DNA of 64,000 nt from NCBI GenBank assembly GCA_963565915.1, contig OY751493.1, positions 186,001-250,000 of the forward strand. Direction: 5' to 3'. The DNA is from Entoloma clypeatum (Eukaryota; Basidiomycota; Agaricomycetes; Agaricales; Entolomataceae). Of this stretch, positions 21,088-31,789 are shown one piece after another. The notes beneath the pieces were generated by a model. It did not search any database. It was not told the origin of the DNA and worked only from the letters and a program-made list of their open reading frames with translations. Position 1 is the stretch's first letter, and every line of letters begins with the position of its first letter. The position numbers and the translations under genes are program-made.

Positions 21088-23576
21088 TTATTGTGGACGA
21101 GACGGGTTCTGCCGATGGAAATCACGGATCAAATCTTGAGCATTCTGAACATTAGTTCGAGGTTCCCATGTGTTCTCTTCTGGACCATATCCTTCCCACT
21201 GGATGAGGTACTGGATCTTTCCGCGGAACCTTTGAGAGTCTAGGATCGTAGACACATGGTACTCTTCTCGTTCTTCGACAATGATCGGATCAGGGGCTGG
21301 TTTCTTTTTCTGGATGGCGTACTTCGGAGTTTCATATGGTGACAACAGGGTCTCATTGAACACAGGGTGAATCATCTTCCAAGTCTTCGGAAGATCAAGA
21401 AGGTACGCGCTAGCTCCTTTCTTCTCTAGGACTTTGAATGGTCCATGTTGGAGTGCATCAAGTTTCTTTGAGGGGCGATCGGTCCTGATGTTAGTCCCTT
21501 CCAGCCACACCTTGTCTCTGATCTGGTAGTCCCAAGACGGACTTCGCCGTGTGTCAACTGTCTTCTTCATCTGATCCTGTGCTTGTTTCAGCGCAGCATT
21601 GGCTTCTTCTCGTGCCTGTTTAAGTTTTTTCAAGAAGTCGTTGGCAGCCGGATTAGTATCTTCTAACACGAGCTCTCCCTTCCACGGATGTAAACCGTAG
21701 TTGAGGTAGAATGGGGTGTGCTTCATTGCCTGATGTTCTTTGTCATTGTACTGGAACTCTGCGATTGCGATCCATTCAGCCCAATCATCCTGTAGATGGT
21801 TGACAAAGTTTCATAAGAACGCTTCCATTTCCTGATGTGATCGCTTGGCCTGTCCATCAGTCTGTGGGTGGTATGTGGTGGACAGGTTCCTCTTGATCCC
21901 TAACATGCGGCAGAGTATCTCCATGAACTTCGCGGCGAACTGCGGTCCCCTATCGCTGATGATCTTCTTGGGGATCCCATGAAGCTTCCATATCTGATTC
22001 TGATAGATCTTGGCTAATCCTTCAGCTGATAGTTCCACGGTTGTCGGAATGAGGTGAAGCATCTTCGAATGTCTATCCGTGATGACCAGAATTGCGTTTT
22101 TTCCATCAGATTCTGGTATCGGTCCCACGACGTCAATTCCTATGTCTTCCCATGGGTGACTTGGTGCTGCATGGGGATGTAGCGGAGCATGTCGCTTTTG
22201 TCGGTTAATCTTGTTGCGTTGACAAGTGTCGCAACCCTTCACATACTTCTTCACATCATGCAGTATGGTAGGCCACCAGTAGGTGCGAGTGAGGAGTTCA
22301 TGTGTCCGGTACTGTCCTGGATGTCCAGCCACTGGTGCATCATGTGACTCAAACATCAATTCTTGTTGTAATTGTGGATCTGGCGGGACATAGACTCGTT
22401 CTCCTGCATAGGTGATCCCATTCTCCTGCTGATACCAATGAGGATTCTTTTTAGGCCCTGCGCTACTTCTGTCTCCATGCGGTTTGAACCCTTGATGCGT
22501 GTGATCCACAGATTTTCAATGGTCATGATGTTTCCAATTTTGATGGAATCAGATGTTTCACCCCCTTCAAAGAATTGTTCCTCTGTGAACATCTCCATTT
22601 GTACCACATCTTCTGATTCCAACCGTTTCAAGAATAGTCCCTCCTTGAGCATTTGGTCACTGTCCTGTGGTTCGAGTTCCGCTTCATACCAGGGTAAGCG
22701 TGACAGGATGTCCGCTTTTGCATTGGTCTTGCCGGGCACATGCCGTAATTCGAAGTCATAGTCTTGTAACTTCATTTTCCAGCATCGCTGTCGTTGATTT
22801 AGGTCCTGAGGACGACGGAAATATTCCAGGTTCTTGTGATCGGTCAAGATTTCGAAACATTCCCTGGCTTCAAGCAGATAGTGTCTCCAATCTTTCAATG
22901 CTTCCACAACTGCCAGAAGTTCCTTGTTGTATATCTCGTAATTCTGTTTGGCCGCGGACATGGTCCGTGACAAGAACGTGATGGGGTGCCATTTGTCGTC
23001 TTGCTTCTGAGAGAGTACTGCTCCAATTGCATAGCCTGATGCATCGGTTTCAACCCTGAACTGTCCCTCTGGTTTTGGTAATGCCAAGACTGGTGCCGAT
23101 GTGATCGCCCGTATGAGACCTTCAAAAGCTTGCTGCTCTGTTGGTCCCCAAGTAAATGCCGTACCGCCTGTGAGCACGGTGAGAGGTTTTGCGATGTTTG
23201 AGTACCCTTCAATAAAACATCGATAGAAGTTAGCAAATCCAAGGAACTTCTGAACTTCCTTTTTTGATGTGGGTGCTCGCCAGTTTCGAATTGTATCCAC
23301 CTTCTCAGTTTCCATCTCAACACGTCCCTCACCAACCACATATCCCAATATAGGACATTTTGTTACTTCCCATAAACACTTCTTCTCCTTTAGGAACAAA
23401 TCATTGTCCGATAGGATCTGTAGGATTTCTTCAGTGTTTCGCGCGAATTCTTCCTTGGTTTTACCGATAACCACGATGTCATCCATGTAGATCACGCACA
23501 TATGTCGGCGGATCTGGTCCCGGAATAGACTAGCCATCATTCAAGAGAACATTCCCGGGGATTTGCAAAGACCGAA
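21088..23576 (-). pseudogene. copy A pol, RT C-terminal part to chromodomain
   Basis: The fragment covers the YMDD region ([11 protein letters not shown]), RNase H ([24 protein letters not shown]), the integrase zinc finger and core ([47 protein letters not shown]), the GPY/F-like stretch and a full chromodomain ([18 protein letters not shown]). Compared with copies B and C it carries a 1-base deletion near 22455, a TGA at 21811-21813 where the others have CGA, and a further stop near 23550. Unlike B and C it has no stop before the chromodomain. Confidence 0.85.
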
Positions 23577-23594
23577 AAACATGACCAATGGTTC

Positions 23595-23964
23595 TGTTAC
23601 GGACTAACGACTACGGACGTATACGCTTACTTTTTCACTTTTACTCATCGGCCCCCGCTTACACATATCGTATTATACTTTATTTCCTTTAGTATACTTC
23701 GCTCCCGCGCTGACTCGCTTTCCGCAGCTGTCTGACTCATTCCGCAGTCAGCTTACTCATTAGTGCATAGCCTTCCGCAGTCGCCTTACTCATGTGCACT
23801 GCCTTCCGCAGTTACTGACTCATTCGCTACCGCTCATAGTCAGTACTATATAAACCTCATGTACCATAGCTACATTCCTTAGATTTAGCAATCACATTGC
23901 TCTTCGCCTTTCCATCTTCCTGCATACTCTGCCTGAACCTTGGAACGGTTTGTTACGCATAACA
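23595..23964 (+). repeat. copy B 5' LTR
   Basis: The LTR contains a TATATAAA box at 23847-23854. A likely transcript start about 34 nt downstream, at AGATTTAGCAA (23881), is inferred from the primer-site match. Internal repeats of CCGCAGT...TTACTCAT type (23725-23830) could be regulatory. Confidence 0.9.
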
Positions 23965-23966
23965 AG

Positions 23967-23977
23967 TTGCTAAATCT
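23967..23977 (+). other. self-priming primer-binding site
   Basis: TTGCTAAATCT, two bases after the LTR, is the exact complement of AGATTTAGCAA at 23881-23891, the inferred 5' end of the element's own transcript. This is the Tf1/sushi arrangement, in which the folded RNA primes its own reverse transcription. No tRNA 3' end is needed. Confidence 0.75.
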
Positions 23978-23984
23978 CGTTAGG

Positions 23985-24753
23985 TTCGCCCAGAGCGAAG
24001 AGAGCAACTACCAGACATGTTAAGACGTTGCGCTTCTTTGAAGACTTCACCAGTAACCCATTCGCCACGCCAGAAGCCCGACAGGAGGAGCTAAGTCCTT
24101 GAGACAGTATCGATTTTACACTCATCCAGCAGTACATCGAATCGGAGATCCGTCGCATCCTACAGCAGGTGCTTGACGAAGAACTAGACAACGACGAGCA
24201 TCGCCCCCACGGCGAGATAGCAGAGAGCATCCATCTTGCTCGGCAACACCAGATCGCGCGCTACAACGCCCGACAGAACGAACTCGAAAGCTTTCGCGTT
24301 CAAGAAGGACCTCAGACAGGTCGGATCACAGAGATCAGAGAGTTTATCGGTGTCCAGACAACCGTTATCAGAAGATTGATTAGGACGCTCACATCGAGAC
24401 GTCCCAGAGCTGCATCACCACGTCTTACTCGAAGCAGCAGATCTACGCCCACTTCACCACCGACGAGCAACAGACCGAGTACAACCGTTGGGCACGAAAC
24501 GAGAGACTTGACCCGTTCTCGCGACCAACAGACGCGCAGGAACAGAGATTCCTTAGAGATCTACAGAGGAAATACTCTGAACGTTTTGCCACCGATTCCG
24601 CCGACGAGTCCCCTGATGAATTTACTTTTGACTCCGCGCAGTCAGATACCGAACAGACGCCTAGAACAGGGACTGATTTTCAACCCCTACCTGTATCCCG
24701 AACCCCATCTTCATCCCAACAATCCGACACCTCTCCTACTCCGCAGGTTCTAG
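23985..24753 (+). pseudogene. copy B gag leader frame
   Basis: An open frame with RQHQIARYNARQNELESF and similar helical sequence is conserved in copy C (54071-54850). In copy B it is broken by TGA at 24100-24102, where copy C has CGA. The protein sequence then makes sense in a second frame (from QQIYAHFTTDEQQTEYNRW onward) that continues directly into the capsid frame at 24756. A frameshift or splice near 24380 would be needed to join them in both copies. Confidence 0.55.
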
Positions 24754-24755
24754 AC

Positions 24756-25622
24756 ATGGCAGAAGCACCGACAGTACAAACAATGGATACATCCAAGATC
24801 ATCAAAGATCCTGGGATGTTCAAAGACAGACACACCTTCGACGAGTGGTGGAAAGCCACCAAATTATACATCAGGTTCCAGAAGGGCCTGTCCGACGATC
24901 AGAAGATTCTTGCGGTGTTATCCCGCATGATGGAAGGGTCCGGTAAACACTGGGCCAGCAACAAGTTAGACGACCTTGCCACCGATGGCGAGAACATCAC
25001 CTGGTTAGGGTTCTCAGACGACATCGCTAAGCGATTCTCTATTGCCAACAAGTCAGCAGCGGCCAAGGCGAAACTCGAAGTCCTGAAACAGGAGAAATGC
25101 GCCATCGACGAATTCTTGGACGAATTCGAAGAGCTCTTGAAGCTGTCAAACCTTGGCGAAGAAACTGGGAAATACATCCTGGAAAAGAACGTCAACCGCA
25201 GAATTTCTGAACAAGTGGCTAGCGATGGCAAGACGTACACTGATTACGCAAAGGAGATCCGAAACAAGGGACGACAGATGGAGGGACATGCATTAGTCAT
25301 CCGAGGGAGTGGCGACACACGCACCGGATCGGGCACCACTTATGGTGGTCAAGGCAAAGCCATGGAGATCGACAAAGCAGGAGTAGCCCATTGCTACAAC
25401 TGTCAGCGCTTTGGTCACCTTGCCAAAGACTGCAAAGCCCCAAAGAAGAAAGATGGTCGTAAGTGTTTTAACTGCGACCAAGAAGGACATATCGCGCGCA
25501 ACTGCCGCAAGCCGAAGAAGAACTCTGGAAAGATTAGGAAGGTGTCTGATGGAGATACCGATGATGATGAAACCATCACCATAGAGACCGATGAGAAGGA
25601 TTTTCCCGAAGGGTCCGATTAA
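24756..25622 (+). CDS. copy B gag capsid and nucleocapsid
   Basis: The 288 residues from the internal ATG contain the Gypsy capsid region (FDEWWKATKLYIRFQKG, FLDEFEELLKLSNLGEETGK) and two CCHC zinc knuckles (CYNCQRFGHLAKDC and CFNCDQEGHIARNC). An acidic tail follows (DTDDDETITIETDEKDF). The protein packages element RNA into virus-like particles. The true start may be upstream, because the frame is open and protein-like before this ATG. The stop lies 35 nt inside the region where the pol frame (-1) is already open. Confidence 0.88.
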   Translation: MAEAPTVQTMDTSKIIKDPGMFKDRHTFDEWWKATKLYIRFQKGLSDDQKILAVLSRMMEGSGKHWASNKLDDLATDGENITWLGFSDDIAKRFSIANKSAAAKAKLEVLKQEKCAIDEFLDEFEELLKLSNLGEETGKYILEKNVNRRISEQVASDGKTYTDYAKEIRNKGRQMEGHALVIRGSGDTRTGSGTTYGGQGKAMEIDKAGVAHCYNCQRFGHLAKDCKAPKKKDGRKCFNCDQEGHIARNCRKPKKNSGKIRKVSDGDTDDDETITIETDEKDFPEGSD

Positions 25623-25663
25623 ACGACGCTAAGTCACGACCCTTATCCATTAAACGAACTCGC

Positions 25664-28600
25664 TTGCCTGGTGCAGCTACAGACAATATAACTTATGTTA
25701 TCCCTGCAAAGCGAGCCGTTGCGTCAACTAAGATTGTCAAGGGAGATAAACCTCCGAAACAACGAGAGATCAAGCTGCAAGCTCAGATCAAAACACGACG
25801 AGGACCAAAGGCCATTCGACCCGAGGTTGATAGCGGATGTGAACGCACATGTATCCATCCCAGAATAGTACGTGAACAGAACCTTCCCACACGTGGAATA
25901 AAGCCCATATCAATCCTAAATGCGGATGGATCGTCAAACCGACAACAGAAAGCAGAAAAACTTGCCAAAGTCAAGCTGGACTTAGGAACACACCAGGAAA
26001 CCATGGAAGCAATGGTATTGGACATTGGGAGAACGGACATGCTTTTGGGACATGACTGGTTGGTGCACCACAACCCCACAATCAATTGGACGACCGGCGC
26101 TGTAACATTCAACCGGTGCCCATCAACATGTCAAACCAAACACTCGGATTTCAGGGTTAACCTTAATGGTCGCAAACATCGGGTTCGCATGGTAGAAGTA
26201 CGAGACAAGGACGCGCCCAAGAAATCGGATCAGAAATGGAAGCCTGGAGACCCCATATTGGAAGCAGTTACTCCCACACCACCTCCCACAACCAAACGAC
26301 CCTCATACGTTGAACGTTTTGCCCATCTCTTTGAAAAAGAAAACTTCGACAAGATCCCAAAGGAAAGAGAATGGGACCACGGCATTGAACTTACACCGGA
26401 CGCACCAAAGGAGCTAGGAGGAAACACGTACCCTATGACCCAAAAGGAGCAAGAAGAACTGGACGAATTCATCGATGAAGGCCTGGCAACCGGAAAGATC
26501 CGACCGTCCAAATCCCCTTATGCATCACCCTGCTTCTTCATTAACAAGAAAGACGGTTCCAAACGATTGGTACAGGATTATCTCACGGTCAATAAATTCA
26601 CGGTTAAGGACAAATTCCCACTCCCACGCATCAGCGACCTCTTGGATGTATTGAAGGACGCAGTCTACTTCAACAAAATGGACATCATGTGGGGATACAA
26701 TAACGTGCGGATCAAGAAGGGTGACGAATGGAAAGCCGCCTTCCTGACCAGCCGAGGATTGTTTGAACCATTGGTCATGTTTTTCGGTCTCTGCAACTCC
26801 CCGGGAACATTCTCTCGGATGATGGCCAGCCTATTCAGGGATCAGATCCATCGGCGCATCTGTGTGATTTACATGGATGACATAGTGGTTATTGGTAAAA
26901 CCAAGGAAGAACTCGCCCGGAACACCGAAGAGATCTTGCAGATTCTGTCAGACAATGACCTGTTCCTAAAGGAGAAGAAGTGTCTTTGGGAAGTAACGAA
27001 ATGCCCCATATTGGGATATGTCGTTGGAGAAGGACGTGTTGAGATGGAAACTGAAAAGGTGGACACAATCCGGAACTGGCGAGTACCCACATCAAAAAAG
27101 GAAGTCCAGAGATTCCTGGGATTTGCCAATTTTTATCAACGCTTCATTGAAGGATACTCAAACATCACAAAGCCACTCACAACACTTACGGGAAATACAG
27201 CATTCATGTGGGGACCAGCGGCGCAAGAAGCATTTGAAGGTCTCATACGGGCAATCACGACGGCACCAGTCTTGGCATTGCCCAAACCGGACGGACAGTT
27301 CAGGGTCGAAACCGATGCATCGGGTTATGCGATTGGAGCGGTACTTTCACAGAAACAAGATGACAAGTGGCATCCTATAGTGTTCTTGTCGCGGACCATG
27401 TCCGCGGCCGAACAGAATTACGAGATATATGACAAGGAACTCTTGGCAGTCATGGAAGCACTGAAGGACTGGCGACATTATCTACTTGAAGCCAAGGAAC
27501 GTTTCGAGATCTTAACCGATCACAAAAACCTGGAGTATTTCCGGCGTCCTCAGGACCTAAACCAACGACAGAGGCGCTGGAAGATGAAGTTACAAGACTA
27601 TGACTTCGAATTGCGACATGTACCTGGGAAGACAAATGCGAAAGCAGACATCCTGTCACGTTTACCCTGGTATGAGACGGAACTCGAGCCGCAGGACAGC
27701 GACCAAATGCTCAAGGAGGGGCTATTTTTGAAACGATTGGAATCAGAAGATGTGATACAAATGGAGATGTTCACGGAGGAACAATTCTTTGAAGGGGGTG
27801 AAACATCTGATTCCATCAAAATCGGAAACATCACAACCATCGAAAACCCATGGATCGCACGCATCAAGGCCTCGAATCGCATGGAGACAGAAGTAGCCCA
27901 GGGTCTGAAGAAGAATCCTCACTGGTACCAGCAGGAAAATGGCATCACCTACGCAGGAGAACGAGTCTATGTTCCACCAGACCCACAATTGCGCCAAGAA
28001 CTGATGTTTGAAGCGCACGACGCACCAGTGGCAGGACATCCAGGACAATATCGAACACATGAACTCCTCACTCGCACCTACTGGTGGCCCACCATCCTAC
28101 ATGACGTAAAGAAGTATGTGAAAGGTTGTGACACCTGTCAACGTAACAAGATCAGTCGCCAAAGGAGACACGCCCCTCTACACCCTAATGCCGCGCCAAG
28201 TCAACCATGGGAAGACATAGGGATTGATGTCGTGGGACCGATACCAGAATCTGATGGGAAGAACGCAATTCTGGTCATCACGGACAGACATTCAAAGATG
28301 CTTCATCTCATCCTGACAACCGTGGAACTATCGGCTGAAGGATTAGCCAAGATCTATCGGGACCAGATATGGAAGCTTCATGGGATCCCTAAGAAGATCA
28401 TTAGCGACAGAGGACCACAGTTCGCCGCGAAGTTCATGGAGATACTTTGCCGCATGTTGGGAATCAAGAGAAACCTGTCCACTGCATACCATCCACAAAC
28501 TGAAGGACAAGCCGAACGATCGCATCAGGAAACGGAAGTGTTCTTACGAAACTTTGTCAACCATCTACAAGATGATTGGGCGGAATGGATCGCAATCACA

Positions 28601-29092
28601 GAATTCCAGTACAATGACAAAGAACATCAAGCGACAAAGTACACACCATTCTATCTCAACTATGGTCTGCATCCTTGGAAGGGAGAACTTGTGTTGGAAG
28701 ACACCAATCCAGCGGCAAACGACTTCTTGAAAAAACTCAAACAGGCACGAGAAGAAGCCAACGCAGCACTGAAACAGGCCCAGGATCAGATGAAGAAAAC
28801 AGTTGACACACGACGAAGCCCGTCTCGGAATTACCGCATCGGAGACAAGGTGTGGCTGGAAGGGACTAACATCAGGACTGATCGTCCCTCAAAGAAACTT
28901 GACGCCCTCCGACATGGACCGTTCAAAGTCCTAGAGAAGAAAGGAGCTAGCGCATACCGTCTTGATCTTCCCAAAACTTGGAAGATGATCCACCCTGTGT
29001 TCAACGAGACCCTGTTATCACCATACAAAACCCCGAAGTATGCCATTCAGAAAAAGAAGCCAGCCCCTGATCCGATCATCGTCGAAGGATGA
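25664..29092 (+). CDS. copy B pol: protease, RT, RNase H, integrase
   Basis: One frame of about 1142 residues. Protease has DSG ([12 protein letters not shown]). Reverse transcriptase has the [20 protein letters not shown] and [11 protein letters not shown] motifs. RNase H has [15 protein letters not shown] and TDHKNLEYF. Integrase has the HHCC finger ([25 protein letters not shown]), the DDE core ([24 protein letters not shown], then Glu in the GQAERSHQE region) and a GPY/F-like module ([14 protein letters not shown]). The frame lies -1 relative to gag and is open from just after a TGA near 25587, overlapping gag by about 35 nt. It ends at TGA 29090-29092, where copy A has CGA, cutting off the chromodomain. 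Confidence 0.9.
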   Translation: MPGAATDNITYVIPAKRAVASTKIVKGDKPPKQREIKLQAQIKTRRGPKAIRPEVDSGCERTCIHPRIVREQNLPTRGIKPISILNADGSSNRQQKAEKLAKVKLDLGTHQETMEAMVLDIGRTDMLLGHDWLVHHNPTINWTTGAVTFNRCPSTCQTKHSDFRVNLNGRKHRVRMVEVRDKDAPKKSDQKWKPGDPILEAVTPTPPPTTKRPSYVERFAHLFEKENFDKIPKEREWDHGIELTPDAPKELGGNTYPMTQKEQEELDEFIDEGLATGKIRPSKSPYASPCFFINKKDGSKRLVQDYLTVNKFTVKDKFPLPRISDLLDVLKDAVYFNKMDIMWGYNNVRIKKGDEWKAAFLTSRGLFEPLVMFFGLCNSPGTFSRMMASLFRDQIHRRICVIYMDDIVVIGKTKEELARNTEEILQILSDNDLFLKEKKCLWEVTKCPILGYVVGEGRVEMETEKVDTIRNWRVPTSKKEVQRFLGFANFYQRFIEGYSNITKPLTTLTGNTAFMWGPAAQEAFEGLIRAITTAPVLALPKPDGQFRVETDASGYAIGAVLSQKQDDKWHPIVFLSRTMSAAEQNYEIYDKELLAVMEALKDWRHYLLEAKERFEILTDHKNLEYFRRPQDLNQRQRRWKMKLQDYDFELRHVPGKTNAKADILSRLPWYETELEPQDSDQMLKEGLFLKRLESEDVIQMEMFTEEQFFEGGETSDSIKIGNITTIENPWIARIKASNRMETEVAQGLKKNPHWYQQENGITYAGERVYVPPDPQLRQELMFEAHDAPVAGHPGQYRTHELLTRTYWWPTILHDVKKYVKGCDTCQRNKISRQRRHAPLHPNAAPSQPWEDIGIDVVGPIPESDGKNAILVITDRHSKMLHLILTTVELSAEGLAKIYRDQIWKLHGIPKKIISDRGPQFAAKFMEILCRMLGIKRNLSTAYHPQTEGQAERSHQETEVFLRNFVNHLQDDWAEWIAITEFQYNDKEHQATKYTPFYLNYGLHPWKGELVLEDTNPAANDFLKKLKQAREEANAALKQAQDQMKKTVDTRRSPSRNYRIGDKVWLEGTNIRTDRPSKKLDALRHGPFKVLEKKGASAYRLDLPKTWKMIHPVFNETLLSPYKTPKYAIQKKKPAPDPIIVEG

Positions 29093-29271
29093 GAAGAATA
29101 CCATGTCTCCACGATCCTGGACTCTCGGAATTCCGTGGAAAGATCCAGTACCTTGTCCAATGGGAAGGGTATGGCCCAGAAGAGAACATGTGGGAACCTC
29201 GGACTAATGTTCAGAACGCTCAAGACTTGATCCGAGATTTTCATCGGCAAAATCCATCACGTCCACGATAA
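29093..29271 (+). pseudogene. copy B chromodomain, out of frame with pol
   Basis: The chromodomain core ([18 protein letters not shown]) is intact but separated from pol by a stop and by a 1-base deletion near 29128 relative to copy C. Chromodomains on chromovirus integrases direct insertion to marked chromatin, so copy B would lack this targeting. Confidence 0.75.
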
Positions 29272-29388
29272 AAGAACAAACTTTGAGAACCATTTTCCAC
29301 ATCGACTTCTGTCACATCGAGTTCCCCGCTCCAACTCTTCTCGCCCAACACGCCATTCTTCTTATACCTTTCAAACATCATTTCTGCC

Positions 29389-29757
29389 ATGTCCAACATC
29401 ACCGCCGCCTCCACCGATGCTTCCGATATCAACCCCACCATCACCACCCTCATCGGCGAAGCGCTCTCCATGCGCGACCAGATCCATGCGCTCGAAACCT
29501 CCGTCGCCGACATCCTCCACCGGCAGATGCATATCCGCCTTCATACCCTCTCCGATTTACCAACCGCCCCCACCGCTGAGGAGAAGCTCATCCTCAAAAA
29601 CTATACCAACACCCTTGCTGTCGAGAATCGACGCCTTCGCCTCGCCGTTCGAGGTTTAGAGTTTGCCACGGCGGTGAACGATGAACTGATAAAGGATTGG
29701 GGCAACCGAGTTGACCCTGCCTGGGCCGATCCAAATGGCAACGATGGATGGGAGTAG
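29389..29757 (+). CDS. small third frame between pol and 3' LTR
   Basis: The 122 residues begin MSNITAASTDASDINPTITT and include two long predicted helices (IGEALSMRDQIHALETS; LAVENRRLRLAVRGLEF) that could form a coiled coil, ending DPNGNDGWE. The same frame is present in copy C (49898-50266) with only two amino-acid differences that I can see (Val/Ile, Arg/Trp), while other parts of those copies carry stops. It has no signal peptide or membrane segment, so it is not an envelope. The function is unknown. Confidence 0.7.
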   Translation: MSNITAASTDASDINPTITTLIGEALSMRDQIHALETSVADILHRQMHIRLHTLSDLPTAPTAEEKLILKNYTNTLAVENRRLRLAVRGLEFATAVNDELIKDWGNRVDPAWADPNGNDGWE

Positions 29758-29794
29758 GTAGTCTGTGAGGACACAGACCTTGAGGAGGGGAACA

Positions 29795-30164
29795 TGTTAC
29801 GGACTAACGACTACAGACGTATAGGCTTACTTTTTCACTTTTACTCATCGGCCCCCGCTTACACATATCGTATTATACTTTATTTCCTTTAGTATACTTC
29901 GCTCCCGCGCTGACTCGCTTTCTGCAGCTGTCTGACTCATTCCGCAGTCAGCTTACTCATTAGTGCATAGCCTTCCGCAGTCGCCTTACTCATGTGCACT
30001 GCCTTCCGCAGTTACTGACTCATTCGCTACCGCTCATAGTCAGTACTATATAAACCTCATGTACCATAGCTACATTCCTTAGATTTAGCAATCACATTGC
30101 TCTTCGCCTTTCCATCTTCCTGCATACTCTGCCCAAACCTTGGAACGGTTTGTTACGCATAACA
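29795..30164 (+). repeat. copy B 3' LTR
   Basis: It matches 23595-23964 with about five differences (for example ACTACAGACG versus ACTACGGACG). It is preceded by the purine tract and followed by GGTTC. Confidence 0.9.
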
Positions 30165-30169
30165 GGTTC

Positions 30170-31057
30170 GAACAATCCTCAACTGGTGAGGAAGGCAGCT
30201 TTTCATTCATTGCCCTCCTTAATCCGGACGTTGTTATAGCCCCACATGATGTCCATTTTATTGAAGTAGACCGCATCTTTCAGTACGCCCAAGAGATCGG
30301 ATATTCGTGGGAGTGGGAACTTGTCTTTGACCATGAATTTATTGACCATGCAGTAATCTTGTACCAATCGTTTGGAGCCATTCTTCTTGTTGATGAAGAA
30401 GCAAGGGGAGGCATAAGGGGATTTGGATGGGCAGATCTTTCCTGTTGCTAGACCCTCATCGATGAATGCGTCCAATTCCTCTTGTTCCTTTTGTGTCATA
30501 GGATATGTATTTCCCCCTAGTTCCTTTGGTGCATCTGGTGTAAGTTCGATACCATGGTCCCATTCCCTCTCCTTTGGGATCTTATCAAAGTTCTCTTTCT
30601 CGAAAAGATGAGCAAATCGTTCAACATATGAGGGTCGTTTGGTTGTGGGAGGTGGTGTGGGAGTGACAGCTTCCAAAATAGGGTCTCCAGGCTTCCATTT
30701 CTGATCCGACTTTTTGGGTGCATCTTTGTCGCGCACCTCAACCATGCGAACCCGGTGTTTGCGACCATTAAGGTTAATCCTGAAATCCGAGTGTTTGGTT
30801 CGACATGTTGTTGGGCACCGGTTAAATGTTACCACGCCGGTTGTCCAATTGATTGTGGGGTTGTGGTGTACCAACCAGTCATGTCCCAGGAGCATGTCCG
30901 TTCTCCCAATGTCCAGTACCATTGCTTCCATGGTTTCCTGATGTGCTCCCAAATCCAGTTTGACTTCGGCAAGTTGGCTCACTTTCTGTTGTTGATTTGG
31001 TGATCCATCCGCATTTAGAATTGCTATGGGTGGTATTCCTCGCGTGGGGAGGTTCAA
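30170..31057 (-). pseudogene. copy A pol, protease to RT N-terminal part
   Basis: The fragment continues copy A beyond the copy B insertion: [52 protein letters not shown] and [13 protein letters not shown]. The frame is open to 30203, but the N-terminus is lost where homology ends at about 31055. Confidence 0.8.
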
Positions 31058-31059
31058 TT

Positions 31060-31212
31060 CTTAACATAAGTAAAATGGTCAGATGTAAGTAATGTACGTA
31101 GTAACGAGATTCATAACAGTAAGTATGCATAATAAGTATTAGTCAAAATGTCGGAGGTGTCGGAGGTGTCGGGATTGGTCGGAAATCGTCGGAATTGATC
31201 GGAATGTAACAG
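31060..31212. repeat. short tandem GTCGG repeats
   Basis: The motif GTCGGAGGT/GTCGGAAT is repeated about six times between 31150 and 31200, just before fold-back copy 2. It is non-coding. Confidence 0.5.
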
Positions 31213-31762
31213 GAACATTTTAAAAGAAATCACACTGAGTCCATGATGTGATTGACAACCATACTGCTGCTATGTTTAAAATGTACCCATCACATCCTTT
31301 GTAGTCTTTAAAATGTTTCCTCAAACAAAGAAGAAGATTAAAAATATACAAATGGTGTGATTGTCAATCTCATGATGACTTCACTGTGATTTCTTTTAAA
31401 ATGTTCTTTGTCAATGGGAATTCCGTGCACAAGGGTAGAACATAGGGATCAAATAAATAATTTGTTCAGCATGTTCCTGTTATGTAAGCTGGGATCAAAC
31501 TCAGTTCTCATAAAGGATAAACAAGTGGTTTGATTTTTGAATGGGATCTCCATTTGAGAGAACGAAATATTGGGGCCACATCACAATCACATTTTGCATT
31601 TTCTTTTGCATTTGCTCAGTGGAAACATGCAGAGCACATTAAATAATTATTAAAAATGGATTTTACTTGTGTTCCCACAATGTGATCAGCAAATAAATTC
31701 TATATTAGATTGTTATTTGTTTACAATGTTTTCGAGGTGTACATTGGTCCGGTCCCGCTGTG
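31213..31762. mobile_element. fold-back element, copy 2 (one arm)
   Basis: The sequence is closely related to the centre and one arm of copy 1 and ends at GGTCCCGCTGTG. The other arm is missing, and the centre is inverted relative to copy 1, so the copy is a truncated relative. Confidence 0.8.
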
Positions 31763-31789
31763 TAGCTACAGGTGGTGGAAAACCCACGC

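Larger units (their letters stand above)
23595..30164 (+). mobile_element. chromovirus copy B, full length
   Basis: The 370-bp LTRs (23595-23964 and 29795-30164) begin TGTTACGG and end CATAACA and differ at about five positions by eye. The 5-bp duplication GGTTC flanks them (23590-23594, 30165-30169). The body has a self-priming site, gag, pol with a C-terminal chromodomain, a small third frame and a purine tract (GAGGAGGGGAACA) before the 3' LTR. It is nested in copy A of the same family in the opposite direction. Confidence 0.93.
21060..31055 (-). mobile_element. chromovirus copy A, truncated at both ends and split
   Basis: The element reads on the minus strand from protease (31055) down to the chromodomain (21088). 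Homology to copies B and C stops at both outer ends before any LTR, so both termini are missing. It is interrupted at 23594/30165 by copy B, whose 5-bp target duplication GGTTC comes from this element. Confidence 0.85.
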
